Part shown: positions 17,399-26,526 of the stretch, one piece after another
Layout: each line of letters starts with the position of its first letter
How positions within the stretch are numbered: the first letter of the stretch is position 1
NCBI GenBank assembly: GCA_947565305.1
Contig: CANOFO010000020.1
Coordinates: 1 to 36,061, forward strand
Direction: 5' to 3'
DNA: 36,061 nucleotides
From: an uncultured Lachnospiraceae bacterium
GTDB taxonomy: Bacteria; Bacillota; Clostridia; Lachnospirales; Lachnospiraceae
Made by a program: the position numbers and the translations under genes
The notes under the pieces: generated by a model
What the model was told of the DNA's origin: nothing
The model's database searches: none
The model's input: only the letters and a program-made list of their open reading frames with translations

Positions 17399-18188
17399 AT
17401 TTGATGACTCCCCTCTCTTTGGCATCCTGTTTACGCGCCTCAAGCATCTGCGCCCGGTACTCCTTGGGCGACATCCCTACTTGCCGCGTAAAATCCCTGG
17501 AAAAATGCTGCGGATTGTCCCGGTAACCAACCTTAGACGCCACCTGCTTGATTTTCATAGGGGAATTCTCCAGATATTCCTTGGCGCACTCCATACGCTG
17601 CCAAAGCAAATAGGAAGAAAACGACATTCCGGTATATTCGCGAAACAGCTTGCCAAAACTGCTGTAGCTGACTGCCATCTTGCGCGCCATCTCGGCAGCG
17701 CTCAGTTTTTCTCCCATATGCTGGCGGATATAGTCTGCCACATCCTCTATCAGAAACACACTGTTTTTTTTCGCCTGCTCTGGCTCTTTCTCCAACCCGC
17801 AGGTTCCTTTGGCGGCAGATATTTTTTCAGACAACTGCCTCACGCATTGTTCAAGTTCCGAGAATGCAATCGGCTTTAAAATATAATCCCACGCTCCCAT
17901 CGTAAATGCGTTGCGCACATATTCAAAATCATCATAGGCGCTGAGGACTAAAATTCCACAATCCGGGTCATCTTTATGGATTTCAGACACTAAAATCAAG
18001 CCGGATCCCCCCGGCATGTTGATGTCAGTAATTACAAATTCCGGCTCTTCCTGGTAATAAATTTTCTGTGCCGCCGCCACTGACTGGGCTGTAAAGATTT
18101 CGTATTTCCACGGATGCTCCATGCGCAGAAAATCCGCCTTTATGCTCTCACAGATTAGAGATTCATCATCAACAATCAACACTTTCAT
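17397..18188 (-). CDS. AraC-type (YesN-like) response regulator
   Basis: 263 residues from the ATG at 18188, with AAAGGAT about 8 nt upstream; a longer frame to 18326 overlaps the divergent kinase gene and has no such site. Residues 1-120 are a receiver (LIVDDES, phospho-Asp55 in ITDINMPGG, Lys in LKPI). Residues 145-250 are an AraC/XylS double helix-turn-helix (LSAAEMARKMAVSYSSFGKLFRE and IKQVASKVGYRDNPQHFSRDF). Such regulators pair with YesM-type kinases and control carbohydrate uptake and degradation genes. The kinase gene is divergent and only 109 nt away. The nearby solute-binding protein and GH53 genes are plausible targets. Confidence 0.93.
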   Translation of the reverse strand: MKVLIVDDESLICESIKADFLRMEHPWKYEIFTAQSVAAAQKIYYQEEPEFVITDINMPGGSGLILVSEIHKDDPDCGILVLSAYDDFEYVRNAFTMGAWDYILKPIAFSELEQCVRQLSEKISAAKGTCGLEKEPEQAKKNSVFLIEDVADYIRQHMGEKLSAAEMARKMAVSYSSFGKLFREYTGMSFSSYLLWQRMECAKEYLENSPMKIKQVASKVGYRDNPQHFSRDFTRQVGMSPKEYRAQMLEARKQDAKERGVIK

Positions 18189-18241
18189 CTTTTCTATCCT
18201 TTTTATATTTGGTATACTATGAACAGTTGCAAAACAGCAGA

Positions 18242-18258
18242 CGGCAAACGTTCTGCCG
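18242..18258. promoter_or_regulatory. Inverted repeat in the divergent kinase/regulator promoter region
   Basis: CGGCA (18242-18246) and TGCCG (18254-18258) flank AACGTTC. It lies between the divergent regulator and kinase genes and could be an operator. No convincing -35/-10 pair was found for either gene. Confidence 0.3.
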
Positions 18259-18297
18259 ACACGCTGGATTTCACTATAAGCAAAGGAGGGACAACTT

Positions 18298-20025
18298 ATG
18301 AAGACACATGCTATCTGGGATTCCATCTACACGAAATTCCTGCTCCAGCTGCTCGTCCTCGCCTTTATTCCTATCGTCCTCGTCATCAGCATTTTTTTCT
18401 ATATGAACCAGCAGAATTATGCCAGTGCAAAATATGAACTGAATAACCGCGTAACGGATTCCATCATCGCTAATATCAACAACAACCGGGCATTTACTAC
18501 CAGAACCACCCAGTCGCTGTTATCCAGCAGCGAGCTGATTTCTTTCCTCAACAACAGCTACTCCATGGACAAGGACTACGACAATTATATTTCTTCCATC
18601 CAGAATTATATCCAGGCAACCATCAATGCAGACCCACGTTCTGATATCTATATTTATATGGACAATCCCACGATTCCCATGAGCATGGATGTGTTTTATC
18701 ATCTGACCGATATTGCCGGGGAAGCGCCTGTCGCTGAATTCTTAGAAAGCAGCCGCATGGAACAATGGTTCTGTGAAGCCGATTTCTCGGGCCTGTCCAA
18801 CCCCTACCTTTTCTCCACTGAAAAATGCTTTGTCTATCTGCGCAAAGCATACGATTTCCGCAAGAATTTCCTTGGTCTGATTGTTTTTTCCATTCCAGAA
18901 AAGTATTTCCTCTCATTTGAAAATGAGAGCGGTGAGACCGTCATTTCCACTGGGAATCACCGCATTGTCAATTTGAGCGGCAATACGCTGACAGAAGATA
19001 CCCTTTCTTCCATTCAGGCTTTGCAAAAATCCCAGTCTCAGATGAATGGCTTCCTCGTGACTTTAAACCATCCAGATGATTTCCCGGTAACCATCATCAC
19101 TGTAACAAAAAATTCCAATTACGGCAAGATTCTTGGCATCTTCCTGCTCACCTTAGGATTATTCGCGCTGCTTGCCATCCTTCTCTGCCTGCGCAGCCTA
19201 CAGCAGTTAGAACGGCAGATGAACCAATGCCTTACCGCCATGGACACTTCCATCAGCAACAATTACAAGACGCGGATTCCTGTCAGCGGCAATAATGAAA
19301 TCTCCCATATCTGCCGGCGTATCAACCTGCTGCTGACCCAGGCGTCAGATTTGTCCCGGCAAAATATCCTCAAGGAGACTTCCAACAAAGAGAGCCGCCT
19401 GATTGCACTGCAGCATCAGATAAACCCCCATTTCATCTACAATACCATGGAGGTTTTTTCTGCCAAGATGAAGCTGTATGGACATTATGAGGAATCCGAT
19501 TGCCTGGTGGCGTTTGCAAATATCTTCCGCTACAATATTTCCACCAACGATGCCCTCGTGGAAATCCGCGTGGAATTACAGCAGCTCCGCAACTACCTGC
19601 GCATCCAGAAACTCCGCTACCCCAAACTCTCTTTTACGAGTGAGATTCCCGCGGAGCTGATGAATGCACTGCTGCCCAAATTCACGCTCCAGCCCATCAT
19701 TGAGAATGCCGTCTCCCATGGTATCTCGGACAGCAGCCAGGAAATGTCTGTCACAGTCACTATCACCAGGAAAGGCGAGCGGCTTCTGTTCCAAATGAAA
19801 GACAACGGCGCTGGCATCCCCGCAGACAAACTGCAGGAATTAAACAGGATACTGCACGATACCGGACATTCGCCGGATATCGCATCCGATGGTCACTCCG
19901 TAGGGCTTAGGAATGTCAATGCCCGGCTGGAACTGTATTTCGGCAAAGAGAGCCGTCTGTCCATAAGCAGCGCCCCTGGACTCGAAACCTGTGTTAGTTT
20001 TGAGATTCCTTATAAGCAGCAGTAA
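18298..20025 (+). CDS. YesM-type sensor histidine kinase
   Basis: 575 residues from an ATG after AAAGGAGGG. A membrane helix lies at about 14-36, an extracellular sensor region of about 235 residues (37-275) follows, then a second helix (about 277-299) and a HAMP-like linker. The His_kinase domain has phospho-acceptor His378 in HQINPHFIYNT. The ATPase domain follows (LQPIIENAVSHGI, MKDNGAGIP). It is the membrane partner of the divergent AraC-type regulator. The usual arrangement of such pairs is tandem; here they are head to head. The signal is unknown; plant-derived galacto-oligosaccharide is inferred from the neighbouring galactanase. Confidence 0.93.
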   Translation: MKTHAIWDSIYTKFLLQLLVLAFIPIVLVISIFFYMNQQNYASAKYELNNRVTDSIIANINNNRAFTTRTTQSLLSSSELISFLNNSYSMDKDYDNYISSIQNYIQATINADPRSDIYIYMDNPTIPMSMDVFYHLTDIAGEAPVAEFLESSRMEQWFCEADFSGLSNPYLFSTEKCFVYLRKAYDFRKNFLGLIVFSIPEKYFLSFENESGETVISTGNHRIVNLSGNTLTEDTLSSIQALQKSQSQMNGFLVTLNHPDDFPVTIITVTKNSNYGKILGIFLLTLGLFALLAILLCLRSLQQLERQMNQCLTAMDTSISNNYKTRIPVSGNNEISHICRRINLLLTQASDLSRQNILKETSNKESRLIALQHQINPHFIYNTMEVFSAKMKLYGHYEESDCLVAFANIFRYNISTNDALVEIRVELQQLRNYLRIQKLRYPKLSFTSEIPAELMNALLPKFTLQPIIENAVSHGISDSSQEMSVTVTITRKGERLLFQMKDNGAGIPADKLQELNRILHDTGHSPDIASDGHSVGLRNVNARLELYFGKESRLSISSAPGLETCVSFEIPYKQQ

Positions 20026-20033
20026 CTACCAGA

Positions 20034-20075
20034 CCCCGCAGCAAGCTAGGTCATGCCCCATAGCTTGCTGCGGGG
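20034..20075. terminator. Strong hairpin between convergent genes
   Basis: A perfect 15-bp stem, CCCCGCAGCAAGCTA (20034-20048) with TAGCTTGCTGCGGGG (20061-20075), and a 12-nt loop. It lies between the ends of the YesM kinase (plus) and the solute-binding protein (minus) genes. There is no long U-tract on either side, but the stem is strong enough to be a shared terminator or 3' stabiliser. Confidence 0.7.
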
Positions 20076-20104
20076 TATTTGACTGACACAGCTCCATTTA
20101 ATAT

Positions 20105-21652
20105 TTATTTTATTTTCTTCTTGGCCTGCTCATACTGCTGCTTTTCAAATGCTTCCAGCTTTTTTAGGCCCAGCTTTTCCATCTGCCTGATGGTCTCCTG
20201 ATATTTCTGTATACAGCTCTCCTCAGATTCACTGGTAAGGATTTCAATTTCTGCACTGTTATAGAAACGCTCTATTTTCTCACGCAGCTGCTGCATCTCA
20301 TTGTCAGTTCCCACCGAGACTGCTGCATCCTCTGCTTTGCTGTCATAGATACGGCAATTCCGGTACTGTTCCCTGAAATCCCTGCGCTCAGAAGCAGGCT
20401 GGTATTTCTGCACCACAGTCCAATCCACAAAAAATTCCAGATTTAAATAATATTTCTCAGCCGCTTTTTGATAGTCTTCTGCAAATTCTTCTTGGACGGA
20501 TTCGCGCATGACATAACCATGGTCCACAATATCATACGTTTCCGTGCCAATGGAAGGGGCGGCATCCAATGTCGCCTCTTCCTGGGTCATATAGGAAATA
20601 AACTCTGCTATCTCTTTTTTATGCTGGGTTCCTTCATAGACCATGGTAGTTGTCCACCCGCCGGAAGCGACTGATTTGAGGTTCGGCCTCTTCCCCTCAG
20701 TTCCCCGCACCTGCCCAACATACACAAGCTGCGCATTTTTATCGTTGCTGTATAAAATGTCTTTTGCCTCCTGTACATTGGAATACCCGGTACAGAAAAA
20801 TATTCTCCCGGACTGCACTTGCTTCCTCCTCTGGCTTAGACTTTCCGTAAATTCTTCCGGCAGCAGCAGCTTTTCCCGGTACAATTGGTTGCCAAACTGC
20901 AAAGCTTCCAGCCATTCCGGCTGACGGTACTTTGACAGGTAATTCCCCTTCGCATCCTCTATATCCATGCCAAACTGCTCCGCCAGGTTCTGTGTCCACC
21001 AGCCGGAATAAGGGATAATCTGCTGATTCTTATAAGACAGTTTCTTTGCTGCCCGCAAAGCAGCGAGGAGCCCCTCTTTTGTCCTTAGGTCCTGCATGGG
21101 CACTCCTGTCTGTGCAAGCAGGTCACTGCGCACATAATTATTGTTATGGGTTCCCAGATATCCCCCGTACTGAGGATTTACCCGCTCCGGTCCATAGTAA
21201 TAGCTGGCAATAGCGTACCAGTTGCCATCTTGATTGCGGTACCATTCTTTCATGGAATCCGGGATATTTACATCCGGTGCATACTCTGCAAACAATGGCT
21301 CCAATGCCACTGCCATCCCCGAGTCTTCCAACAGAAACCGTTCCGCTGCCCCTGCTTCTACCGTAATCAAATCCGGCAGGGAATCTGTGGCAATCAAGGC
21401 ATCCAAATCTGTCAAATCCCCTGATTTTATTTCCAGGTTTACACCTGTATTCTTAAGTATCTTGGCATCTGCAACATTTTTCTCAGGATTCCACTCCTTG
21501 GAATACCCCTCCAATGCCACAAACCATGTGAGCGTCACGGGCTTTTCCTTCCCATAGCGGATTTCCTCTGGCATAGGATTTATCCTTTCGCCTGTACTGT
21601 ATAACAGCAATCCCAATATAATCACCAAAACTGCCTGAACAATTTTTTTCAA
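20105..21652 (-). CDS. Extracellular solute-binding protein, no lipobox, no adjacent permease
   Basis: 515 residues taking the TTG at 21652 as start, because AGAGGG lies 6 nt upstream; the GTG at 21670 has no ribosome binding site. The product begins with basic residues and a hydrophobic stretch (IVQAVLVIILGLLLY) but has no cysteine, so it is not a lipoprotein; it is either cleaved and released or held by its N-terminal helix. The body resembles family 1 / LplA-type sugar-binding proteins (SLPDLITVEAG, GNWYAIASYYYGPERVNP, RSDLLAQTGV), and it ends in a lysine-rich helix. No ABC permease or ATPase gene is near. It lies downstream of the galactanase on the same strand, 116 nt away. Confidence 0.82.
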   Translation of the reverse strand: MKKIVQAVLVIILGLLLYSTGERINPMPEEIRYGKEKPVTLTWFVALEGYSKEWNPEKNVADAKILKNTGVNLEIKSGDLTDLDALIATDSLPDLITVEAGAAERFLLEDSGMAVALEPLFAEYAPDVNIPDSMKEWYRNQDGNWYAIASYYYGPERVNPQYGGYLGTHNNNYVRSDLLAQTGVPMQDLRTKEGLLAALRAAKKLSYKNQQIIPYSGWWTQNLAEQFGMDIEDAKGNYLSKYRQPEWLEALQFGNQLYREKLLLPEEFTESLSQRRKQVQSGRIFFCTGYSNVQEAKDILYSNDKNAQLVYVGQVRGTEGKRPNLKSVASGGWTTTMVYEGTQHKKEIAEFISYMTQEEATLDAAPSIGTETYDIVDHGYVMRESVQEEFAEDYQKAAEKYYLNLEFFVDWTVVQKYQPASERRDFREQYRNCRIYDSKAEDAAVSVGTDNEMQQLREKIERFYNSAEIEILTSESEESCIQKYQETIRQMEKLGLKKLEAFEKQQYEQAKKKIK

Positions 21653-21694
21653 ATGCGTCCCTCTTTTCACAAGTGTGCATAGTATTTTCTATAG

Positions 21695-21731
21695 CAGGAA
21701 AAGAGGTTTCCTGCGAAACCTCCCTTTCCTG
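21695..21731. repeat. Hairpin between galactanase and solute-binding protein genes
   Basis: CAGGAAAAGAGGTTTC (21695-21710) and GAAACCTCCCTTTCCTG (21715-21731) pair almost completely around CTGC. There is no U-tract after it on the minus strand. It may be a partial terminator or an RNA processing site that lowers expression of the downstream gene. Confidence 0.55.
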
Positions 21732-21768
21732 TGCCGGTACAGCAACTATTATGTTATCATTGGCCTGC

Positions 21769-24700
21769 CTATTTTTTTATCTTAACTTTTACTGCCGTGC
21801 TGTTCTTGCCGCAGACTTTCTTTCCCATGCTGTCTTTCTTATATGCGCAGACCCTTACATAATAAGTCTTGCCCTTTTTCAGCTTCTTGATGGTCTTGGG
21901 CGACTTCGTTGCCGTTACCGTTTTCACCGTGCCTTTCTTAAACTTTTTGGAGGTAGAATAAGTAATCTGATATCCCTCTGCCCCCTTTACTTTCTTAAAG
22001 GAAACTTTCATCGTTTTCTTTGCCGAATTCTTAACCGTAGGCTTCTTTACTTTGGCAGGTTTCGTCACCTTTTTCCAATGGGCGTACAGCGTGGTATCGC
22101 CTGTAACCTTTACGATGGTATCCGCCGTAATCCTGGCGCCATTTGTCTTTGCCGTATACCAGCCCTGAAATGTATAGCCTGCCCGTTTGGGGCTTGGCAG
22201 CGTTCCATATTTGCCGCCGGAAGTAACAATTTTGCTATTGGTCTTTAACGCATTTCCGCCGTTGACATTGTAAGTAATCTTATATGTCTTCGGCTGGGGA
22301 GAAACGCTTATCGGCAAATCCTCCTGCCGCATCAGGCTGATATCGTCTACGACAACCCAGGGGGCAAGCCCCTCTGCGCCCGCACAGGAAATCCTGGTTC
22401 CTACCGTGACATTTTTCACATTGGCGTCAATAGGGATGTCCGTGATAATTGCCTGGTAGAAATCCTTCCACACATTGTTAATCTGAATCTTCGTCTTATA
22501 ATCCTTCCTGGTTCCATCCTTGTAGCTAACCTCCGCATACAGGCCCGACGTATCCTTTACCTGCCCCACGGAGGTTCCCTGATACCATGCATATAAGGTA
22601 TACAAGCCTGTGGGAAGAGCCTCGGAAATTGTCTGCTCTACTTTAAAATCAATTTCTTTGCCGACTTCTGCCCATCCGGTGTAATAGTAAGAACCAGTTT
22701 TCGCATTTGCTGAATTCGGTTTGTCTATGAATGCATTGTTATAGTCGTTGACTTCCATAAAATTTGTGAGCGTCCAGCCTGTCGCATTCGTGCCGTCATT
22801 TTCCTCAAAACTGCCGTTTTTCACATAATTCTTGCCGGTAATCTTCACCAGGCATGTCGTTTTCCATGTGTTTGCAGCTACATTGATGACGCTGCCGTCA
22901 CCTGCATTCGTATAGGTAAATGCCCCAACGGAACCATTCACCGTATACTCACCAAATGCTGCCGTTTTCAGCTTGCCGACCTGTGCTGCATCCCAGGTAA
23001 CCGGAACGTCAATTGCCGACCCATCGTTCAGATTCGCCTTAACAGTAGCCGGAAGCTTGGGTGTCTCCTTATACCCCATCTCAAGGGAAGCCGTATCTAC
23101 CGTGCTTACCCTGGTAGGACCTTCCGCCCCTGTGTATACCCATTTGTATACATTGATGGAGGGCAGCGCTTTTCCTGTAAAATCAAAGAGCGCCTGGTTG
23201 TTCCACTCACTTCCGTTCCTATCGTCCTTAATCTCCGGGTCTGTCTCTTTGGCATAAATAGAACCCCAGCCGGAACCATATAGCCTCCATGCTTTCATGT
23301 TCGATGCCAGCACCGCCTCAGCGTCTGCTGCACCCTCCTCATACACTGTGGGCGGAACCCATGCCGGTTCCCAATAAAAGGTACCGATTCCCTTATCGCC
23401 GATTGCTGCAATGGCTGCAATAGCGTCCCGGACTGCCGCTGCCTGACCTTCCACATCTACCGGATAGTTGAATTCCATATCGCCTGCGCCTTCAAATACT
23501 TTATCGGGATATCCATCGCCGTCTTTGTATGTCCATGCATAGGAAATCTCTGCAACCATGACTTTTTTATTGTACTTGTCTGCAATCTTCTTCAAATTTG
23601 TCGTCAGGGTCTGCGCTGTTCCATGCCAGAATGGATAGAAGGAGCTTGCAAATACATCATAATCCACCTCATGGTAATCCAGGGCATCCGCCTTTCCCAT
23701 CTGATAACTCTCGCTCTGTGGGTCCGTATAATGGATGGCAATGAGGATATTCTCATCAATGTTACGGACTGCAGCGCTTCCCGCTTTTAACAGCTGATAG
23801 ACATTTTCTTCGTTCGTCTCTCCAGCCATTCCGTTGTTAATCTCATTGCCAATCTGCACCATGCCTACATCTACGCCGGCTTCCCTGAGCGTGTTGATGC
23901 TGTCTGCCGTGAACTCCGTGAGGGCAGCGGTTTTCTGCTCTAAATCCATGCCTTTCCACGCCTTGGGCACACTCTGCTTCTTGGGGTCTGCCCAGAAATC
24001 AGAATAGTGGAAATCCAGCAATACCTTCATGCCATAATAAGTAGCAATTTTACCCATCTCTGTCACATTCTCAATGCCGCAGTTTCCGGCGCCGTAGCCT
24101 TCACGGTATACCTGCGTGCCATCGGCAAGAAAGTACTCGTCATATCCTGCACCTTCAAAATACGTGGGGTCATCCGGCGATACGCTGGTCTGTGGCTCAA
24201 TAATCCATTTCTTTTCTGTCTTCGCTACCTGGCTGGCATTGTATTCATTTCCCTCTTCATCGACATATTTATAATTGCCGTCTGCATCGATAACGTATGG
24301 GCAGTTCCACAGGCGCAGACGCACGTAATTTACGCCAGACTCCTTTAAAATCTGGAAAAGGTTCTTTTCTGTCCCATTTTCATCATAATACTTGACGCCG
24401 CTCTGCACTTCACTGATATAAGTGGACACATCCACGCCGTGGATGAAATCCTGGGAAAGGCCATCGACCCTCTGTACCGTAATCGGCGCATTCTTCACAG
24501 CCTGGCTTGCCTCCAGGGCCGCATTTTTGATTCCGCACCACTCTCCCGCTTTCAAATCTCCGCTGATAGTAATGGTCACGCTGTCTCCCTCTGCAACACT
24601 TACAGACTTTGTGGAAAAAATATTGGTCTCGCCCCAGTTTTCCAACCAGCCCTGATAGGTGACCGGCGCTGTCTCTGATTTCCCGCTGTTGTTATTCTTA

Positions 24701-25038
24701 ACGGTCAGCTGCAGCGGCGTCACTCCCTCATTTCCAACAGCGGCAACTCTGCCTGAGTAGGAACCTGCTGCCATATTTTCGACCGTCTGGCTGATACGGA
24801 ACGTTCCTGCTTCTTCTGCCCACAGATTCAGATATCCGCCATCATCCGTGCTGAACGAGTATGCTCGTTCTCCTGTGATGGTCCATCCATCCGCATTGGT
24901 CTCAAGCGCCCCATTCTGCAGCGTGCCGTTTGCTGCTGCCATGACAGTGTCTTGCGGCAAACAGTCAATGGGAAGCATAGAAAACAGCAGGCACAAACTA
25001 AGAATTATGCCTACTGTTCTTTTTAATGTACTCTTCAT
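21769..25038 (-). CDS. Secreted arabinogalactan endo-beta-1,4-galactanase (GH53), multidomain
   Basis: 1089 residues from the ATG at 25038 with GGAGG upstream. Signal peptide about 1-35. Residues 36-178 form a beta-sandwich carbohydrate-binding module. Residues 195-630 are GH53: FIHGVDVSTYI, RLRLWNCP, LLDFHYSDFWADP, acid/base Glu399 (QIGNEINNG) and nucleophile Glu497 (VMVAEISYAW). A bacterial Ig-like domain follows (about 650-725), then a second carbohydrate-binding module (737-905, CBM61-like), an InlB-type repeat (918-990, AGYTFQGWYTAKTNG), and a lysine-rich Fn3-like end (995-1089). It cleaves beta-1,4-galactan, such as pectin side chains. There is no LPXTG; the basic tail may hold it to the cell wall. 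Confidence 0.93.
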   Translation of the reverse strand: MKSTLKRTVGIILSLCLLFSMLPIDCLPQDTVMAAANGTLQNGALETNADGWTITGERAYSFSTDDGGYLNLWAEEAGTFRISQTVENMAAGSYSGRVAAVGNEGVTPLQLTVKNNNSGKSETAPVTYQGWLENWGETNIFSTKSVSVAEGDSVTITISGDLKAGEWCGIKNAALEASQAVKNAPITVQRVDGLSQDFIHGVDVSTYISEVQSGVKYYDENGTEKNLFQILKESGVNYVRLRLWNCPYVIDADGNYKYVDEEGNEYNASQVAKTEKKWIIEPQTSVSPDDPTYFEGAGYDEYFLADGTQVYREGYGAGNCGIENVTEMGKIATYYGMKVLLDFHYSDFWADPKKQSVPKAWKGMDLEQKTAALTEFTADSINTLREAGVDVGMVQIGNEINNGMAGETNEENVYQLLKAGSAAVRNIDENILIAIHYTDPQSESYQMGKADALDYHEVDYDVFASSFYPFWHGTAQTLTTNLKKIADKYNKKVMVAEISYAWTYKDGDGYPDKVFEGAGDMEFNYPVDVEGQAAAVRDAIAAIAAIGDKGIGTFYWEPAWVPPTVYEEGAADAEAVLASNMKAWRLYGSGWGSIYAKETDPEIKDDRNGSEWNNQALFDFTGKALPSINVYKWVYTGAEGPTRVSTVDTASLEMGYKETPKLPATVKANLNDGSAIDVPVTWDAAQVGKLKTAAFGEYTVNGSVGAFTYTNAGDGSVINVAANTWKTTCLVKITGKNYVKNGSFEENDGTNATGWTLTNFMEVNDYNNAFIDKPNSANAKTGSYYYTGWAEVGKEIDFKVEQTISEALPTGLYTLYAWYQGTSVGQVKDTSGLYAEVSYKDGTRKDYKTKIQINNVWKDFYQAIITDIPIDANVKNVTVGTRISCAGAEGLAPWVVVDDISLMRQEDLPISVSPQPKTYKITYNVNGGNALKTNSKIVTSGGKYGTLPSPKRAGYTFQGWYTAKTNGARITADTIVKVTGDTTLYAHWKKVTKPAKVKKPTVKNSAKKTMKVSFKKVKGAEGYQITYSTSKKFKKGTVKTVTATKSPKTIKKLKKGKTYYVRVCAYKKDSMGKKVCGKNSTAVKVKIKK

Positions 25039-25156
25039 CCTGTTCTCCTCCTTATCATTTTCTGCCTTTATGATAAGAAGATGCCGCGAGGAAAAAAAGA
25101 CCATTTTTATCAAAAAAATACCAGAATCCACGAAATTAAAAAATATTCAGGATTCG

Positions 25157-26050
25157 TCAATCATACTGAATCATTTCATCCAGATTCTCATGGAGTCTGC
25201 CCAGGTATTCCTCCATCTCTTCCCTGAGTTCTTCACGGCGCAATGCAAATTCAATATTTGCCTGAATAAATCCGACTTTGCTGCCCACATCATAACGGTG
25301 TCCCTTGAAATCATAGGCATACATCGCCTGTTCTTTCGCCAGCCGTTTCAAGGCATCGGTGAGCTGGATTTCACCGCCCTTGCCCGCATCCTGCGTCTCC
25401 AGGAAACGGAAGATTTCCGGCGTGATAATATAGCGTCCCAGCACCGCCACGTTAGAAGGCGCTTCCTCCATAGAAGGCTTTTCCACCATGTCGTTTACTT
25501 TATATACACGCTCATCCACCTGTTTCCCGGCAATGATTCCGTATTTGTCCACAACTTCATGCGCTACCGTCTGCACACCCAGAATAGAAGTCTGGTACTC
25601 TTTGAACACGTCCAGCATCTGCCCCAGGCAGGACTGCTTGGAAATCACCACGTCATCCCCCAATAACACGGCAAACGGCTCGTCCCCAATAAAATGCTGT
25701 GCGGCAAGGATGGCATGTCCGAGCCCTCTTGGCTCTTTCTGGCGGATATAGTGGATATTCGCCATATCGGAAATCTCCCTTACCATGTCAAGCATCTCCT
25801 GCTTGCCGCTCTTCTCCAATTCCAGCTCCAATTCTATGGAGCGGTCAAAATGGTCCTCAATGGAACGCTTATTCCTGCCAGTCACAATAATGATATCCTG
25901 GATTCCCGCTTCCACCGCTTCTTCAATGATATACTGGATGGTAGGCTTGTCTACAATCGGCAGCATCTCCTTGGGCTGTGCTTTTGTTGCCGGCAGAAAC
26001 CTTGTCCCAAGTCCTGCGGCAGGTATAATCGCTTTTCTTACATTCATCAT
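25157..26050 (-). CDS. galU: UTP-glucose-1-phosphate uridylyltransferase
   Basis: 297 residues, the usual length. It makes UDP-glucose from UTP and glucose-1-phosphate. The nucleotide-binding start is AIIPAAGLGTRFLPATKAQPKEMLP; VDKPTIQYIIEEA, EPRGLGHAI, LLGDDV and MVEKPS are all conserved family motifs. The first of two adjacent ATGs (26050) is preferred, with AAGGAG 9 nt upstream. It is the last gene of a likely murI, DUF1934, galU transcript, starting 21 nt after the DUF1934 stop codon. In this setting UDP-glucose would feed cell-surface polysaccharide or the Leloir pathway, which also handles galactose released from galactan. Confidence 0.96.
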   Translation of the reverse strand: MMNVRKAIIPAAGLGTRFLPATKAQPKEMLPIVDKPTIQYIIEEAVEAGIQDIIIVTGRNKRSIEDHFDRSIELELELEKSGKQEMLDMVREISDMANIHYIRQKEPRGLGHAILAAQHFIGDEPFAVLLGDDVVISKQSCLGQMLDVFKEYQTSILGVQTVAHEVVDKYGIIAGKQVDERVYKVNDMVEKPSMEEAPSNVAVLGRYIITPEIFRFLETQDAGKGGEIQLTDALKRLAKEQAMYAYDFKGHRYDVGSKVGFIQANIEFALRREELREEMEEYLGRLHENLDEMIQYD

Positions 26051-26071
26051 ATAATTTGTCTCCTTTTCGCG

Positions 26072-26524
26072 CTATGACAGCGTAAATTCTCCTGATTCCT
26101 TTGATTTGATATTCATGATTATGGAACAATCTGCCAAATGCTCATAATTCACTTCCAGATTATATTTAACCCTCACGTCAATATTGTCCTCTGTCTCCGC
26201 AATATCAACGCTCTTAGCGTCAATGCCAATCAGAAGGCTCCCAAAGGGGGTGTTGTAATAAGAAACATTTTTCTTATTTTTCTCAAATACCATATGTACG
26301 TTGGACACGCCTTTCTTGGTGATGTCCAAAGAATCCTCTGTAAGCTTGATGATATTGCGCGTGTTCCCATCAAACCCTTCCATCACCTCGTCATACAGAA
26401 TATAATGTTTGCCATTTTTCTTGTAATAATCCCCAGCAGTAATTACTTCCACCGGTTCAACATCTTCCTCATCCTGGGCTGCAAACTGCAGTCCGCTGAT
26501 GGACAACAATACATCTTTCGTCAT
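26072..26524 (-). CDS. DUF1934 (YwiB-like) beta-barrel protein
   Basis: 150 residues. The pattern of beta strands and the stretches HYILYDE, VHMVFEKNKKN, YYNTPFG and VKYNLEVNYEHLADCSIIMNI match the DUF1934 family, small calycin-like beta-barrels of unknown function found beside murI or argS in Firmicutes. It starts 2 nt after the murI stop and is therefore likely to be coupled to it. There is no signal peptide. Confidence 0.88.
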   Translation of the reverse strand: MTKDVLLSISGLQFAAQDEEDVEPVEVITAGDYYKKNGKHYILYDEVMEGFDGNTRNIIKLTEDSLDITKKGVSNVHMVFEKNKKNVSYYNTPFGSLLIGIDAKSVDIAETEDNIDVRVKYNLEVNYEHLADCSIIMNIKSKESGEFTLS

Positions 26525-26526
26525 AA

